Part shown: positions 10,441 through 20,541 of the stretch, piece by piece
Layout: the number at the start of each line of letters is the position of its first letter
How positions within the stretch are numbered: position 1 is the stretch's first letter
Assembly: GCA_025506515.1 (NCBI GenBank)
Contig: CM046457.1
Span: forward strand, 41,907,541-41,971,540
Reading direction: 5' to 3'
Source: Flaveria trinervia
Taxonomy: Eukaryota > Streptophyta > Magnoliopsida > Asterales > Asteraceae
Length of the DNA: 64,000 nucleotides
Notes under the pieces: generated by a model
What the model saw: the letters and a program-made list of their open reading frames with translations, nothing else
What the model was told of the DNA's origin: nothing
The model's database searches: none
Made by a program: the position numbers and the translations under genes

Positions 10441-11781
10441 CCATCCATTGTCCTTTAAAGCAATGTGATAATTCTTTGGCTCTTGCTGACTGATGAAGAG
10501 AGCATAGAAGCAGAATTTGACAATTGACTTCTTGTTGATACGCCAGTGGTGATATCACCAATGATTTGAGACATAGGGTGATTCTTCAGATCTTGATACA
10601 CAATGAGATCTGTGCAAGTGTTTGCAGCAGGTTCAGCAGCAACAGATGGTGATGGTGAATCATTCCTTGAAACCAATCAGTGGATGGTAATTCAAAGGAG
10701 GTTGAATTTGAGGAAATCTCATCAGCATTTGTTGTGGATGGTGCTACTGGAGCTACAGGAACATCAGGTCTAGCTGAATCAGGCAGTTGATCACTAAACC
10801 TGAATAGGTGAGTACTGCTATCATCATCATCATCAGCAACAGCAGTACCACCAGGTGGTGAACTGTTGACAGGAGCAACAGCAGGAGTTTGATAAGGAAC
10901 ATATTGCAGTATGTCCAAATCAAATAGCTCCACAGGGCTTTGTGGAATCTTGTCCTTAGGAGATTCATTAAACTTAACATGTAGACTCTCTTCAACATCT
11001 TTGTTCTGCAGTTGAAGACTCTGTATGCTTTGCAAGTTGATGAATAACCAACAAAGTACCCTGCATCCACCTTAGGATCAAATTTTTGGAGTTGATCCTG
11101 TGTGTTGAGAATGAAACAAGGACACCCAATGCTCTGAAGAATGAAATTAGAGGGGCAAATGATGAAGAACTTCATATGGAGTCTTCATCAACCTCTGATT
11201 TACTAGAACTCTATTCTATACATAGCAAGCTGTATTGACAGCTTCAGCCCAAAAAGTCATTGGCAGTCCAGAATCAGCCAACATGGACCTTGCAGCTTCA
11301 ATAAGGGTCCTGTTCTTTCTCTCCATTACTCCATTTTGCTCAGGAGTTCTTGGGATGCTATACTGCCTCTTGATTCCCTTTGATAAGTAAAACTCATCAA
11401 GTGGTGGCTTTCTAAATTCAGTACCATTATCACTCCTCACACACTTAAATGGTAGGGAATACTGCTTCTCAACGTGTAACACAAAGTCACAATGGACTGT
11501 GCAGCCTCATCCTTTGAATGCAAGAAGAAAGTCCATACAAATCTGGAGTAATCATCCACAATTACCAGACAGTATTTCTTCTTAGCCATACTCATCACTT
11601 TCACAGGACCAAAGAGATCCATGTGAAGAAGCTGTAAGCAGGCAGTGGACTTAGGTTCTTCTATGGAGGGAAATGAAGCTTTGTGCTGTTTTCCTTTTAA
11701 ACAGGTAGTGCAGTTATCTTCACACTTGAACTCCTTCATAGGCAGTCCCCTTACTAAACCATGGTTTATCAGCTGATTCAT
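10441..11781 (-). pseudogene. Element C pol: integrase core and C-terminal linker
   Basis: Piece 11781-11437 has the zinc-binding pair CTTCLKGKQHK and the core start LHMDLFGPVKVMS with YCLVIVDDYSRFVWTFFL. Piece 11482-11216 has VRSDNGTEFR and IPRTPEQNGVMERKNRTLIE, and FWAEAVNTACYV. These are the D and D..E parts of the rve core. After a frameshift, 11175-10753 and the overlapping 11035-10586 encode the variable C-terminal region (DAGYFVGYSSTCKAYRVFN). Role: insertion of cDNA into the genome. Broken. Confidence 0.87.
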
Positions 11782-12275
11782 GTTTTTGAGATTAACATGG
11801 CCCAGCCTCTATGCCATAGAATAGATTCTTGGGGGGAAGCCTTGGAAAATAGGCAAGGATGGCCTTTGAGATCTATTTTCTTGGAAAGATCTAAGGCATA
11901 CACTCTTCCTGTCCTGTTGGCCTTTAGGAGAGTGTGTTCATCCAACACCTTATCAATCAAATTTAGAACTTTGGATGACAGAATCCGACAGTTCTGACTG
12001 GTGAAAAGAGCAACATGGCCTTTGTCACACATTTGACTGACACTCAAGAGGTTGTACTTGAGATTTTCCACATGGTTAACATCATCAAAGTTTATTTCCC
12101 CATTGGAAACAAAGCCTTTGCCAATGATGTAACCTTTTGCATCATTGCCAAATGACACAAACCCCTTCCTTCCTTGAGAGTAGTCATTAAGAAGTGATCT
12201 GTTTCCTGTCATATGCATGGATCCTCCACTGTCTACATACCAGATGCCTCTAAGGTATGTTGAAGAACCCTGCAA
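11778..12275 (-). pseudogene. Element C pol: aspartic protease and pre-integrase domain
   Basis: Contains the catalytic copia protease motif WYVDSGGSMHMTGN followed by a GAG-pre-integrase region (NLLSVSQMCDKGH, then LWHR near the end). The frame breaks just after the LWHR histidine motif, separating it from the integrase piece starting 11781. Confidence 0.85.
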
Positions 12276-13502
12276 AATACAACAAATTAGTTAGATTTTG
12301 AGACCCAAACCTTTTTGGTCTTGGGCCTGTTCTCATCAACAGATGGTAAACTAACATGTTTGTTGGAAACAACAGCCTGAGAGGAAGAAGCTGGTGAAGA
12401 AAAGGAATCCTTTGGCTTGGACCTCCTTTTCTGTGGTTTCAACATAGGAACATCTAATTGGTTAACTCTTCCAATAGATGTTGAACCATCATAACCAGCT
12501 GTGTCTGATTTTGGGATAAGGCTTTCAGCTCTTCAGACAATTGGCATTGGAGTTTGATAAGTTCCTATGTTGCACCTTCTTCTTTTGAGCAATCTCAGCT
12601 GTTACCTGTTTAACCCCTTCCTTTTTGGATTTCTGTTTGGACTTGAGGGTTACAGGATTTGATGTTGCTGGTACAAATGTGGATTCAAACTCAGTTTTCA
12701 TTTTAGCCATTTTCTCTTGAATTTCTTCTTTATGTTTGAGTTTTGATCCCCTTTTGTACCAACAATCATCTGTAAGATGATTGAACAAACCACATACTTC
12801 ACATGGTTTCTTCTTCATCTTATGATGATCATCAACTAAAGAGGATGAAACTACTGAAGACTTGCTCTTCAGTACTTTAGAAGCATTATTTGCTTTCTTG
12901 ACTTCCTCTTTAGTAGTCTTCAAACTTTTTCTACTGACAGTTTTCTTCTCTTCAGTGCTGTCATTAGTTGGAGTTTGAACTTCAGGTGTTAAGTCTTGCT
13001 CTCCAGTCCTTTCAGGACTTTCAGAAATAACTCCTGAGTTGATCATCTCTTTTATCATGTGAGTGTCAGCAGTAAACCATCAATATCAGCTGATAGGTTC
13101 TGAGAGGGCTTAGTGCTGACTTCAACTTTTGATGATGCTCTATCAAAAGGTGAATCACATGATGAGGTGGATTGGTTATTGCTTTCTCCATCAGATTTCA
13201 CTTCTGCTCTTGAAGCAAAATCTGTAGGAGGAGCAGTGTGATTGTAACCAATACCAAACTTCACATTGGAAGCAGATTGCTTACTAAGAAGCATTTCAAA
13301 ACCTTTGCATGATTGTACCCATCGATCACACTCTACCTGGGTGTCTGCAAGGGTTTCTTTGAGACTTCTCTGGTCATCCAGAATAACCTCTAGCTTAGCC
13401 TTTTCATCATTTAGTTGGCATTTAAGCTTATAGATCTCATTATTTTTACAATTAAGAGTAGACTCAAACTCAACTTTTCTTTTGGAAATGGTTTTCTCAA
13501 GC
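12276..13502 (-). pseudogene. Element C: gag C-terminal linker with second zinc knuckle
   Basis: Pieces 13294-13055 and 13058-12525. The second piece has a CCHC-type knuckle (CEVCGLFNHLTDDC, C-X2-C-X4-H-X4-C) between lysine-rich stretches. This extra knuckle just before protease is typical of Sirevirus-like gag-pol. The DNA here also carries the family's AGTAGT / ACTACTGAAGAC words (about 12840-12970), as in the LTR and the pol-env spacer. Confidence 0.72.
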
Positions 13503-15067
13503 TCAAGTTTTTTGATTTATTAATGCTACCTTTGCCTCTCTAATTGAGACAAAGGCAACAATGCATGATTCAGAACATAACTTGGCTTTAGCCTCTGAAG
13601 ATACCTGAGTTACCTGTGAAGATGATGCATTTGAGCATGAACCCTCAGTAGACTCCAGGGCCATGAGAGCCAGATTCCCAAAAGGACTGTCACCACCATG
13701 TTGACCAGCACCTGTGAACAGTTGTTCATGACCAGACATGTCATCCGGTAAACTGCTCCAGTCAACACCTCCAGGGGTGAAGAAGCTGTGTTGTTGAGGT
13801 TGAGGAGGTTGATGAGATTGAGATGGTTGAGGTTCTGGTAGTGCATGAGATTGTGTACCATAGGAACTTGAACTTGATTTGACTGTGGCATGTAATAACA
13901 AGGGTAAGGATATGGCATTTGACCCTGAGGAACAAAATATGCAGGAGATTGTGGTTGAGAATGATGACTAGAATTGACAGGATGTTGCCCTCTGTGTTGT
14001 TGACTATTGCCAGGGAAAGTCACAAAAGGTGTAGAGGAATTAGATCCAGATGATCTGCATTTTCTAGCAAAGTGTCCAAGCCTGTGGCATTTGTGACACT
14101 TCAACTTACTCTTGTCAAAACCAACTTTGGTTTTGCCAGAGAGTCCTAGGAACTTTCTTCCAGTTCTTTTGTAGAACTTCATCAATCCCCTTGAGATCAT
14201 CCATGATGAAGCACAGATTGTCATTATTACATCTAGTAAACTGACTATCAACACTCACAAATGCAGAATCAGAAGTGTTTGAAGAGAAGTCAATATGCTC
14301 AATATACTGGCATTCAGATGAAGCATATTCTAACTCATGACCAACCAAGGCAGTGTTGCCTGGTACAAAGTCTTCAGTGAGCTTTCCAGATGAAGACAGT
14401 TTTCGTTTCTGTTCTATCTCTCTCTCAAATGTGAGCAATTTCCCATGGAGTTGGGTGAGAGATAGTTTGTCCAAATTTGCACTGGAGCGTAGGACAATAG
14501 TGTATGTATCCCATCTCTCAGGTAGTGATCTGAAAAATCTGTTATTCATCTGGCTATTGGTGTACTCATGTTTGACCATTTTTAATTCAGAGATCAAACA
14601 AGAGAACCGCTTGAACTGTTGAGTCAGTGTCTCACCCTTCCTATGAGAGAATGTCTCATATTGTTGGGCAAGGATTTCTCTATTATTTGCCAGGACCTCA
14701 TCTGTTCCTCCAAATTGTTCTTTCAAGGCATTCCAGAGGTCATGGGCAGTTTCATGATGCATTAGCCCAGAATAGATTTCATTAGGCAGTGCCATGGCCA
14801 GAATTCCATGGGCTTTTGCATCAATCTCAAACAACTTCTTATCCTCATCTGAGTATTGCTCCCTCCTCTTCGGAACGATTTGATTGGTTTCCGGGTTATT
14901 CACCATAGGCTTGTGGGACCATGTACCACTGATGTCCAACAACCTGCGCTGTTAACAAACAGGTGATGGAGCATTCGTCGTTGCCATATGTTATACTCAT
15001 TCCTAACCAGCATTGGAGGCTTGGTTGAGGAACCAGTATTGTGAGGATCATTGGAAGGAGTAGTCAT
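13503..15067 (-). pseudogene. Element C gag (UBN2-type) with zinc knuckle
   Basis: The start ATG is at 15067 (MTTPSNDPHNTG). A frameshift near 14942 leads into the long piece 14942-14115, a copia gag core with QYSDEDKKLFEIDAKAHGIL, MHHETAHDLWNALKEQFGG, YETFSHRKGETLTQQFKRF and FFRSLPERWDTYTIVLRS. After another shift, 14254-13610 encodes the zinc knuckle CHKCHRLGHFARKC (about 14059-14100). Gln/Pro-rich sequence follows in overlapping frame 13901-13503. The gag product would form the particle. Three or more frameshifts. Confidence 0.88.
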
Positions 15068-15292
15068 TTTGAGTCCAAATACAATTTAATTCAATATTTT
15101 AAACGGTTTTATAAATACCACAACAGACTCAATGAAAACCAAGAGAAAATCTCTGGATGATTGACCAGAAAACACAGAAAATTCAATCTCTATAACCGTT
15201 TCTTGCAAAACACAAAAATGCTAATTCAATCAAACTTGGATCTTGAATAGTAGTTTCAAAGATCAATTATTAGATCGATCAATGATTAACCT
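15068..15292 (-). other. Untranslated leader of element C
   Basis: Sequence between the PBS and the gag start; no coding signal. Confidence 0.6.
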
Positions 15293-15304
15293 GCTCTGAT
15301 ACCA
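15293..15304 (-). other. Primer-binding site of element C (tRNA-Met type)
   Basis: On the minus strand TGGTATCAGAGC, complementary to the 3' end of plant initiator tRNA-Met. It is two bases from the LTR edge. Confidence 0.92.
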
Positions 15305-15306
15305 TT

Positions 15307-16162
15307 TTTCAGGATCAGCGATCACAAGTTTGATGTATTAGAGCGTAACGCAGCGGAATAAGAACAAGAATTAGACAAATTGTAGCAAGAATTGATGCTC
15401 GTATGCATTAAGAACAGATACGGTTATAACGAGAGAATATATTTCTGTAACAAGGAATTTTTTAATAATATCAAATATTTCTGATCAAATCATTCAAATA
15501 TTACAATAGGTTGACACTCCTTATATAGAGTGCAATAGCTGCTGTTATCACGGCAAAGTGACAACTGCCAGATCTAATACAAAAATAACTAACTCTTAAC
15601 AAACTACTGAAATGTTCACAACTACTGAGAACATATCAGAGTGTTAAGTACAAAATAAGAAACTACTGATAAGAAACTACTGAAAGTACAACGATTGAAG
15701 AACAAGCTCTTCAATCGTTTTACAAAACTACAGATAAATATAAAACTACTGATGAGCACAACAACTGAAGAAGTATTCTTCAGCTGTTGTGTCAAACAAC
15801 TGAAAAGATAAAACATAAAACTACTGAAAGGTAAACCGTCACAACTACTGAAGAAGACCTCTTCAGCTGTTATGACAACGTCTGATACTTTGGTCTTCAG
15901 CACTTGTGTCTTCAGACTTTGTCTTTAGCACTTGTGTCTTCAGACTTTGTCTTCAGCACTTGTGTCTTCAGACTTTGTCTTCAACACTTGTCTTCAGACT
16001 TTGTCTTCAGCACTTGTCCTCAGACTTTGTCTTCAGCACTTGTGTCTTCAGACTTTGTAATCAGCTGTTGTCTTCAGCTGTTGTGGTCTTCAGTAGTTGT
16101 TGTGACGTCTGTGGGACTTAAAGGTTTTTCTGATCCGGCTCATTGGTTCTTTTGGTCCAACA
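15307..16162 (-). repeat. 5' LTR of element C
   Basis: 856 bp, plus-strand edges TTTCAGGATC...TTGGTCCAACA. The outermost G of the expected TGTCAGG is T here. It contains the TATA box framed by inverted arms at 15515-15532 and a tandem array at 15887-16098. It is longer than the 3' LTR by an extra 27-bp unit plus an insertion near 15770 containing cttcagctgttgtgtcaaac. Confidence 0.93.
15887..16098 (-). repeat. Tandem array in 5' LTR of C
   Basis: Units near CTTCAGCACTTGTGTCTTCAGACTTTG, with one more 27-bp copy than the 3' LTR. Apparent plus-strand proteins over it are repeat artefacts. Confidence 0.9.
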
Positions 16163-16167
16163 TCTTT
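16163..16167. repeat. Target-site duplication of element C, right copy
   Basis: TCTTT, identical to 3861-3865. Confidence 0.9.
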
Positions 16168-17455
16168 AATGTTTAATGTCTTGATTTTTTAATGATGCAT
16201 GAGGTGTTTAATGTTTTAAATCAAGCAGATCATTCATCTCAGCAAGATGAGTACGACGTTGCTCCCCTTCAGCTGATCAAGTCTCAACTCACAATGATAC
16301 TTGATCTGCAAGGGATCGTTAGGAGGTATGTGAGTTACACTCCTAAGGAAGGAGAAATAATTCACAACCTTACTGATGAGAAACTGGTTGAGATGTTCCG
16401 ACTGAATCCAGATGAGATTGTGAAGGATGATCCTACTGTGGACATGGATAGTGACGATGAGCTTAACGATGTGGATGAGATTAACGATGTGGATGAGATT
16501 GAGATTGAAGACGTCACCGCACAACATTATCCAGAGTATGCTGACAATGAGAGAAATGTATTCCCCAATCTGGGTGACACCCTTGTTAGTGATTCTTTTC
16601 AAACGTTGGGTAAGATGGAGCAGGAGTTGGAGAAGAAGAAAGATCAAGCCCAAACATCAAACGCAGATGTCAACATCAAAAAGGCTGAATGGGCGGCATG
16701 TTTTGCTGAGATCCGAGCCATGCCACTACATAAAAGCCAAATGTCTACACCAAGCTGTACAAAGTCAAGAAACACTTAAAGGTGTCAGGCAAGATCATCG
16801 CATGGGCTTATTTTGAGGATCTGAATATGTATGCCGTGAAGAGAGAAAAAGGCATAGAGTACTTCAGATTCCCATACGATCTGAAGACTCTACCCGGTTT
16901 TGAGCTTAACCAGCTGGCCAAGTAGAAGCTGTTATATGTTGAACCTCAAAAGATGTCAGGCTGGTTTGAAGTTGCTTTGAAGAGAGAGTACCACACCATG
17001 TGGGTCAACTTCAAACCTCAACAACCAATAAGGTATATTAGAAGATCTGAAGTTGATACCATTACTGGGAACCCAAAGATTGTGCTGAAGTAGAGTCCTC
17101 TGCGCATAATGTTGAGAATCCTCTAAGAGAAATGCCTCAGGACTTCACTCCACACTTTAAGTGGTGGTACTATGACTGGCGAATGAGTGAGGCGGTTATA
17201 GTTCTGAACAGAAATGGACATATGGAAACTATCAGGGTATTTGACCTGATGTGGCTAACTAACTTGTCTTCTGATGATGTTTACACCTTATACAAGTGGC
17301 CACTGTCCTATGACACGCAAGACATGTACAAGCCCTCCAGTTCCAGAACGTGATAAGACTCTGCTTTGCATTCGAAATACATGCAGGAGTTACAAGGAGG
17401 AAAAGTACAAGAAATATGAAGAGCTAATGAAGAATGTTAGACAATAGATTAAACT
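16168..17455 (+). pseudogene. Element B: Sirevirus env-like ORF, C-terminal part
   Basis: After an AT-rich stretch to about 16215, the frame 16192-16779 has an acidic repeat (DELNDVDEINDVDEIEIED) and EFPNLG-like sequence (FPNLGDTLVSDSF). Downstream, broken frames encode KKHLKVSGKIIAWAYFEDLNMYAVKREKGIEYF (about 16768-16860) and 17132-17353 has FTPHFKWWYYDWRMSEAVIV and FDLMWLTNLSSDDV. This aromatic-rich C-terminal domain occurs in many plant retrotransposon env-like proteins. At least three stops interrupt it. It ends in the PPT of element B. Confidence 0.7.
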
Positions 17456-17458
17456 AGG

Positions 17459-17546
17459 TCCAAGGGGGAGTTTGTAGATACACATGTACCTAGTTTATGA
17501 GCTTAATGTTAAAAGTCTTTATATGTCTTACATATATGTCTATAGC
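17459..17546 (+). repeat. Element B: polypurine tract and stub of 3' LTR
   Basis: ccaagggggagttt (PPT) is followed by an LTR start TGTAGATACACATGTACC at 17473. Only about 74 bp of LTR survive before the sequence switches at 17547 to the gag of element D (homology to 52933 onward begins at aaagctgtcgagg). The junction is a rearrangement breakpoint, not an element end. Confidence 0.65.
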
Positions 17547-18560
17547 AAAGCTGTCGAGGAATATTCTAATGAAGACAGAAAGAAGATGGACATCGATAGC
17601 AATGCTATGACTATTCTGATGACTGCAATACCGAACTCCATTATGGTGGGGTTCGAGCATTGCAAGACTACCAAAGAATTGTTTGATGCACTTGCTTAGA
17701 TGTATTCTTGCTCCAACGACTCAAAGAAGGACTCACTGAAGCAGCAGTTCAAGAACTTCACTCATATTGCTGGAGAGACCCTCAGCCAGCAGTACTTCAG
17801 GTACATGGATCTTATCTCTTCCCTTCAGTCTGTGAAGATCACTCCTGAACTTAGAGATCTCACCAGAAAGCTCATGAGTGCTCTTCCAAATGAGTGGACA
17901 TTCTACTGCGTCTTATCAAGAGAATAGAATACTTGAACACTCTTTCCATGACTGAGATCTATGGCATCCTTGATGGATACCGTCTAGAGATGGAGAGTAA
18001 GAAGGGCCACCAAACAAGCAGATCTATGAGTCTTCCTGCTAGCAACGCTTTAATGGTTGCTGAAGGCTCATTAACCCCTCAACCTCAACACTTCCTGACT
18101 TATCAGCAGCCATCCTGCTCTTCTGGTCCCTACATCACTTATCCTGAGACTCTAAGGTCTTAACAGGCTCAACACAATCCCTTCCAGGAAAGTTGTGCCT
18201 TTGTTTCAGGAGGTGGACACTCAGGAGATTTTCAATACTGCTTTGATGATCTTGAGTGTTTTAGGCCAGATGACATAGAGTACGTGGACATTGTCAATAA
18301 AATGGCTCTCTTAACTTACAGAGCAAAGAAGTTCTTTAAGAAAACTAGAAGGCATTTCCCTCAAAACCCAACTACCAGCAAGTTCGGGTTCGACAAGACC
18401 ATGGCAAAGTGTTACAACTGTAACCAACTGGGTCATTTTTCAAGGGAATGCAAGGCTCCCAAGACCAATCCAGGAACCCCACAGGCCTCCACACATCCCT
18501 CAACCTCAAAGCCCACTGAGAAGTCAACTGAAACAGCCACAATGGCTTAAGAGGTTGACT
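17547..18560 (+). pseudogene. Element D gag core and zinc knuckle
   Basis: Frame 17547-17699 (EDRKKMDIDSNAMTILMTA, CKTTKELFDALA) stops at TAG 17697-17699 and continues in the same frame as 17700-17927 (LKQQFKNFTHIAGETLSQQY). It then shifts to 17894-18163 and 18284-18550, where the CCHC knuckle CYNCNQLGHFSREC lies. This is UBN2-type copia gag. The TAG is present at the equivalent site in element E (53082-53084). Confidence 0.87.
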
Positions 18561-18568
18561 GGAGCTTC

Positions 18569-19363
18569 ATGGTACAGGATGTGACTCCTGTTCAAGCTCT
18601 CATTGCTGGAACAAATGATGCCCAGGTATATGAACATCTCTACACTCCAGCCTGTATAGCTAAAGTTAAACTCTATCAGGATTACAATATGGAAATCAGA
18701 TCTGACATTGAGTCTTTAAATATTCTAAAATCTGATTTTAAAAGGGATGAATCTGACTATCAAAAGAAAATTGACGAGTTTGAGAAAACTATATCTCTTT
18801 TGAAACATGAACACACCAACTACAAGACTCAAATCAAGGATCTGATATCCAAATTGTCTGAGGCTCAAACCCAGCTTGTCACTGCTGAGGCTCAGGCCAG
18901 GAAGCATGCTATCTTTGAGCAAAACTTCCAAGCTATTCTTACATCATCCTCCCATTCCAAACTCTGTTATCAGAACAAAGAAGGGTTGGGAACCAATGAA
19001 ATTGCTCCACCACATTCCTATGAGTCTATCAGACAGTCTAGATGTGGTATGGAAGAGCAAGAGGTTCCAACTGCTGACCCTTTCTTTCCAGAGTTAAAGG
19101 ATGAGGCACCAATAGTGGCCACCACAGGGAAGGAACAAGTAGATATACCCACCACCTCCTGTGATGATCAAATCCTAACCACTAATGCCAGAAGAAGCAG
19201 AGCTAAAGCTGCTAGGAGAACTGCTAAGAAAGTGGCTGAATCCAAACTGAAAATTGACCCTAAACAGAAGGGTGTCTTTGTCTCAGTTGGATTCCAAGTG
19301 TTAGGTACTTCTGATTCAGGAAAGGAATGTAATACCAGCATTCCTGTCCTACCAAAGGATTAG
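18569..19363 (+). pseudogene. Element D gag C-terminal coiled-coil segment
   Basis: An unusually long open frame (264 aa) with heptad-like, charged sequence between residues of about 30 and 115 (YQKKIDEFEKTISLLKHEH, IKDLISKLSEAQTQL). It is probably a coiled coil used in gag assembly, which is inference. A basic stretch RRSRAKAARRTAKKVAESK lies near the end. The stop at 19361-19363 precedes the next knuckle. Confidence 0.7.
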
Positions 19364-20051
19364 AAGTTAAAGGGAAAAGTTGTTGACGAAGAAAAGAAAA
19401 CCAAGAAACAGCAACCACCACTTTCCCAAAAGACTAACATCGCATGCATCATGTGTGGCCTGCAAAATCACATGGCAAAAGATTGTTACTACAATCTTGC
19501 AAGCACACATTATGAAAATAATGTTAGAAAAGAAAGAGTTAGGGAAGGTTTCACATTTGGACCCTTCCATACGGTTCAAGAGTTGAAGAAGGGAAAGCTA
19601 GTTTCCAATGCCAAGTTGCTTTCGGAAGAAACTCCTACTTCCGAAGGGAAAATGGCCTTGGAAGAAAAAGCTACTAAGGTTCGGAAGAACAAGAAAGCTC
19701 CCTAACTCCTACTCCGAAGGGAAAATGGCCTCGGAAGAAAAAGCTACTAAGGTTCGGAAGAACAAGAAAGCTCCCTTGAAACCATCCCAGAAGAAGACTG
19801 CTTCAGAAGAAAAGGTGGTGAGGACTTCTTCCAAAAAGAAAGAAGCTTCGGAAGAAGACCATGCTGCAAAAGCTTCAATAAGCTCATTCTCCAAGATCAG
19901 CCAAAGCGTGGACTGGAAGATCAAGGAAGATGTTACAGCCCAAACCTCTTCCTTAAAGACCTCTGTTGAACCCCCATGCATATCATTTGGTTCACTCATG
20001 TCATTATCTTTGGAAGAACCCAAGACTAATAAAGCTTGGGTTTCCAAATAA
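19364..20051 (+). pseudogene. Element D gag-protease linker with second zinc knuckle and CTTCCGAAG repeats
   Basis: The frame starting 19451 encodes CIMCGLQNHMAKDC (second CCHC knuckle). The frame 19608-20051 encodes repeats such as SEGKMASEEKATKVRKNKKAP. The DNA under these repeats carries many copies of ttccgaag/ttcggaag (19618-19860), and a 60-bp block is directly duplicated with a frameshift between copies (about 19640-19700 and 19715-19775). Confidence 0.75.
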
Positions 20052-20541
20052 AACTAAAATCTCATCTTATGCGTAGGGACATCCATATGACAAGAATAAC
20101 AACATTTGGATTGTAGATAGTGGATGCTCCAGGCACATGACAGGGAACAGACATCTCCTTCAACAATTTCAACATTATGATGGAGGTCCTGTCCAGTTTG
20201 GAGGTGAGACCGAAGGATATATTTCTGGCAGAGGGAGTATATCCAATGGTATGTTAACAGTTGACAAAGTTAACTTTGTCAAACAGCTTGAACACGATCT
20301 GTTAAGTGTTTCTCAATTTTGTGATCAAAAGCACCAAATTCTTTTCACAGAACATGAGTGCATTATCCTCAAACCAGGGATGACAATTCCTTTGGAATTG
20401 GTGCTTCTTAGATCTTCCAGGAAAGGGGATATGTACAAGCTTGATATGAACAATGCTTCCCCAATGGGTGAAGTATCATGCTTTCTTTCCAAAGCTGATA
20501 GTGATGAGTCAACACTGTGGCATAAACGTATGTTCATGTAA
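20052..20541 (+). pseudogene. Element D pol: protease and pre-integrase domain
   Basis: The motif WIVDSGCSRHMTGN is present, with catalytic D-S-G codons at 20117-20125. HDLLSVSQFCDQKHQIL and STLWHK follow. A frameshift after LWHK gives a stop at 20539-20541; the identical lesion is present in element E (stop 55844-55846). Confidence 0.87.

Larger units (their letters stand above)
3866..16162 (-). mobile_element. Element C: complete Sirevirus-type Ty1/copia retrotransposon
   Basis: A 12.3-kb full-length element on the minus strand. It is delimited by two related LTRs (15307-16162 as 5' LTR, 3866-4645 as 3' LTR) and a 5-bp TSD TCTTT. Reading on the minus strand the order is 5' LTR, PBS, gag, protease, integrase, RT, RNase H, a motif-rich spacer, the env-like ORF, PPT and 3' LTR. 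That PR-INT-RT order defines copia, and the env-like frame defines the Sirevirus lineage. It is inserted in the env-like ORF of element B. Coding is interrupted by many frameshifts, so it should be non-autonomous as written. Confidence 0.94.

Noticed and set aside
17697..17702. Programmed stop-codon readthrough at the shared TAG in gag
   Set aside because: The bases after TAG (atgtat) do not match the CARYYA context described for readthrough in SIRE1, and the site is mid-gag; kept only as a shared lesion.
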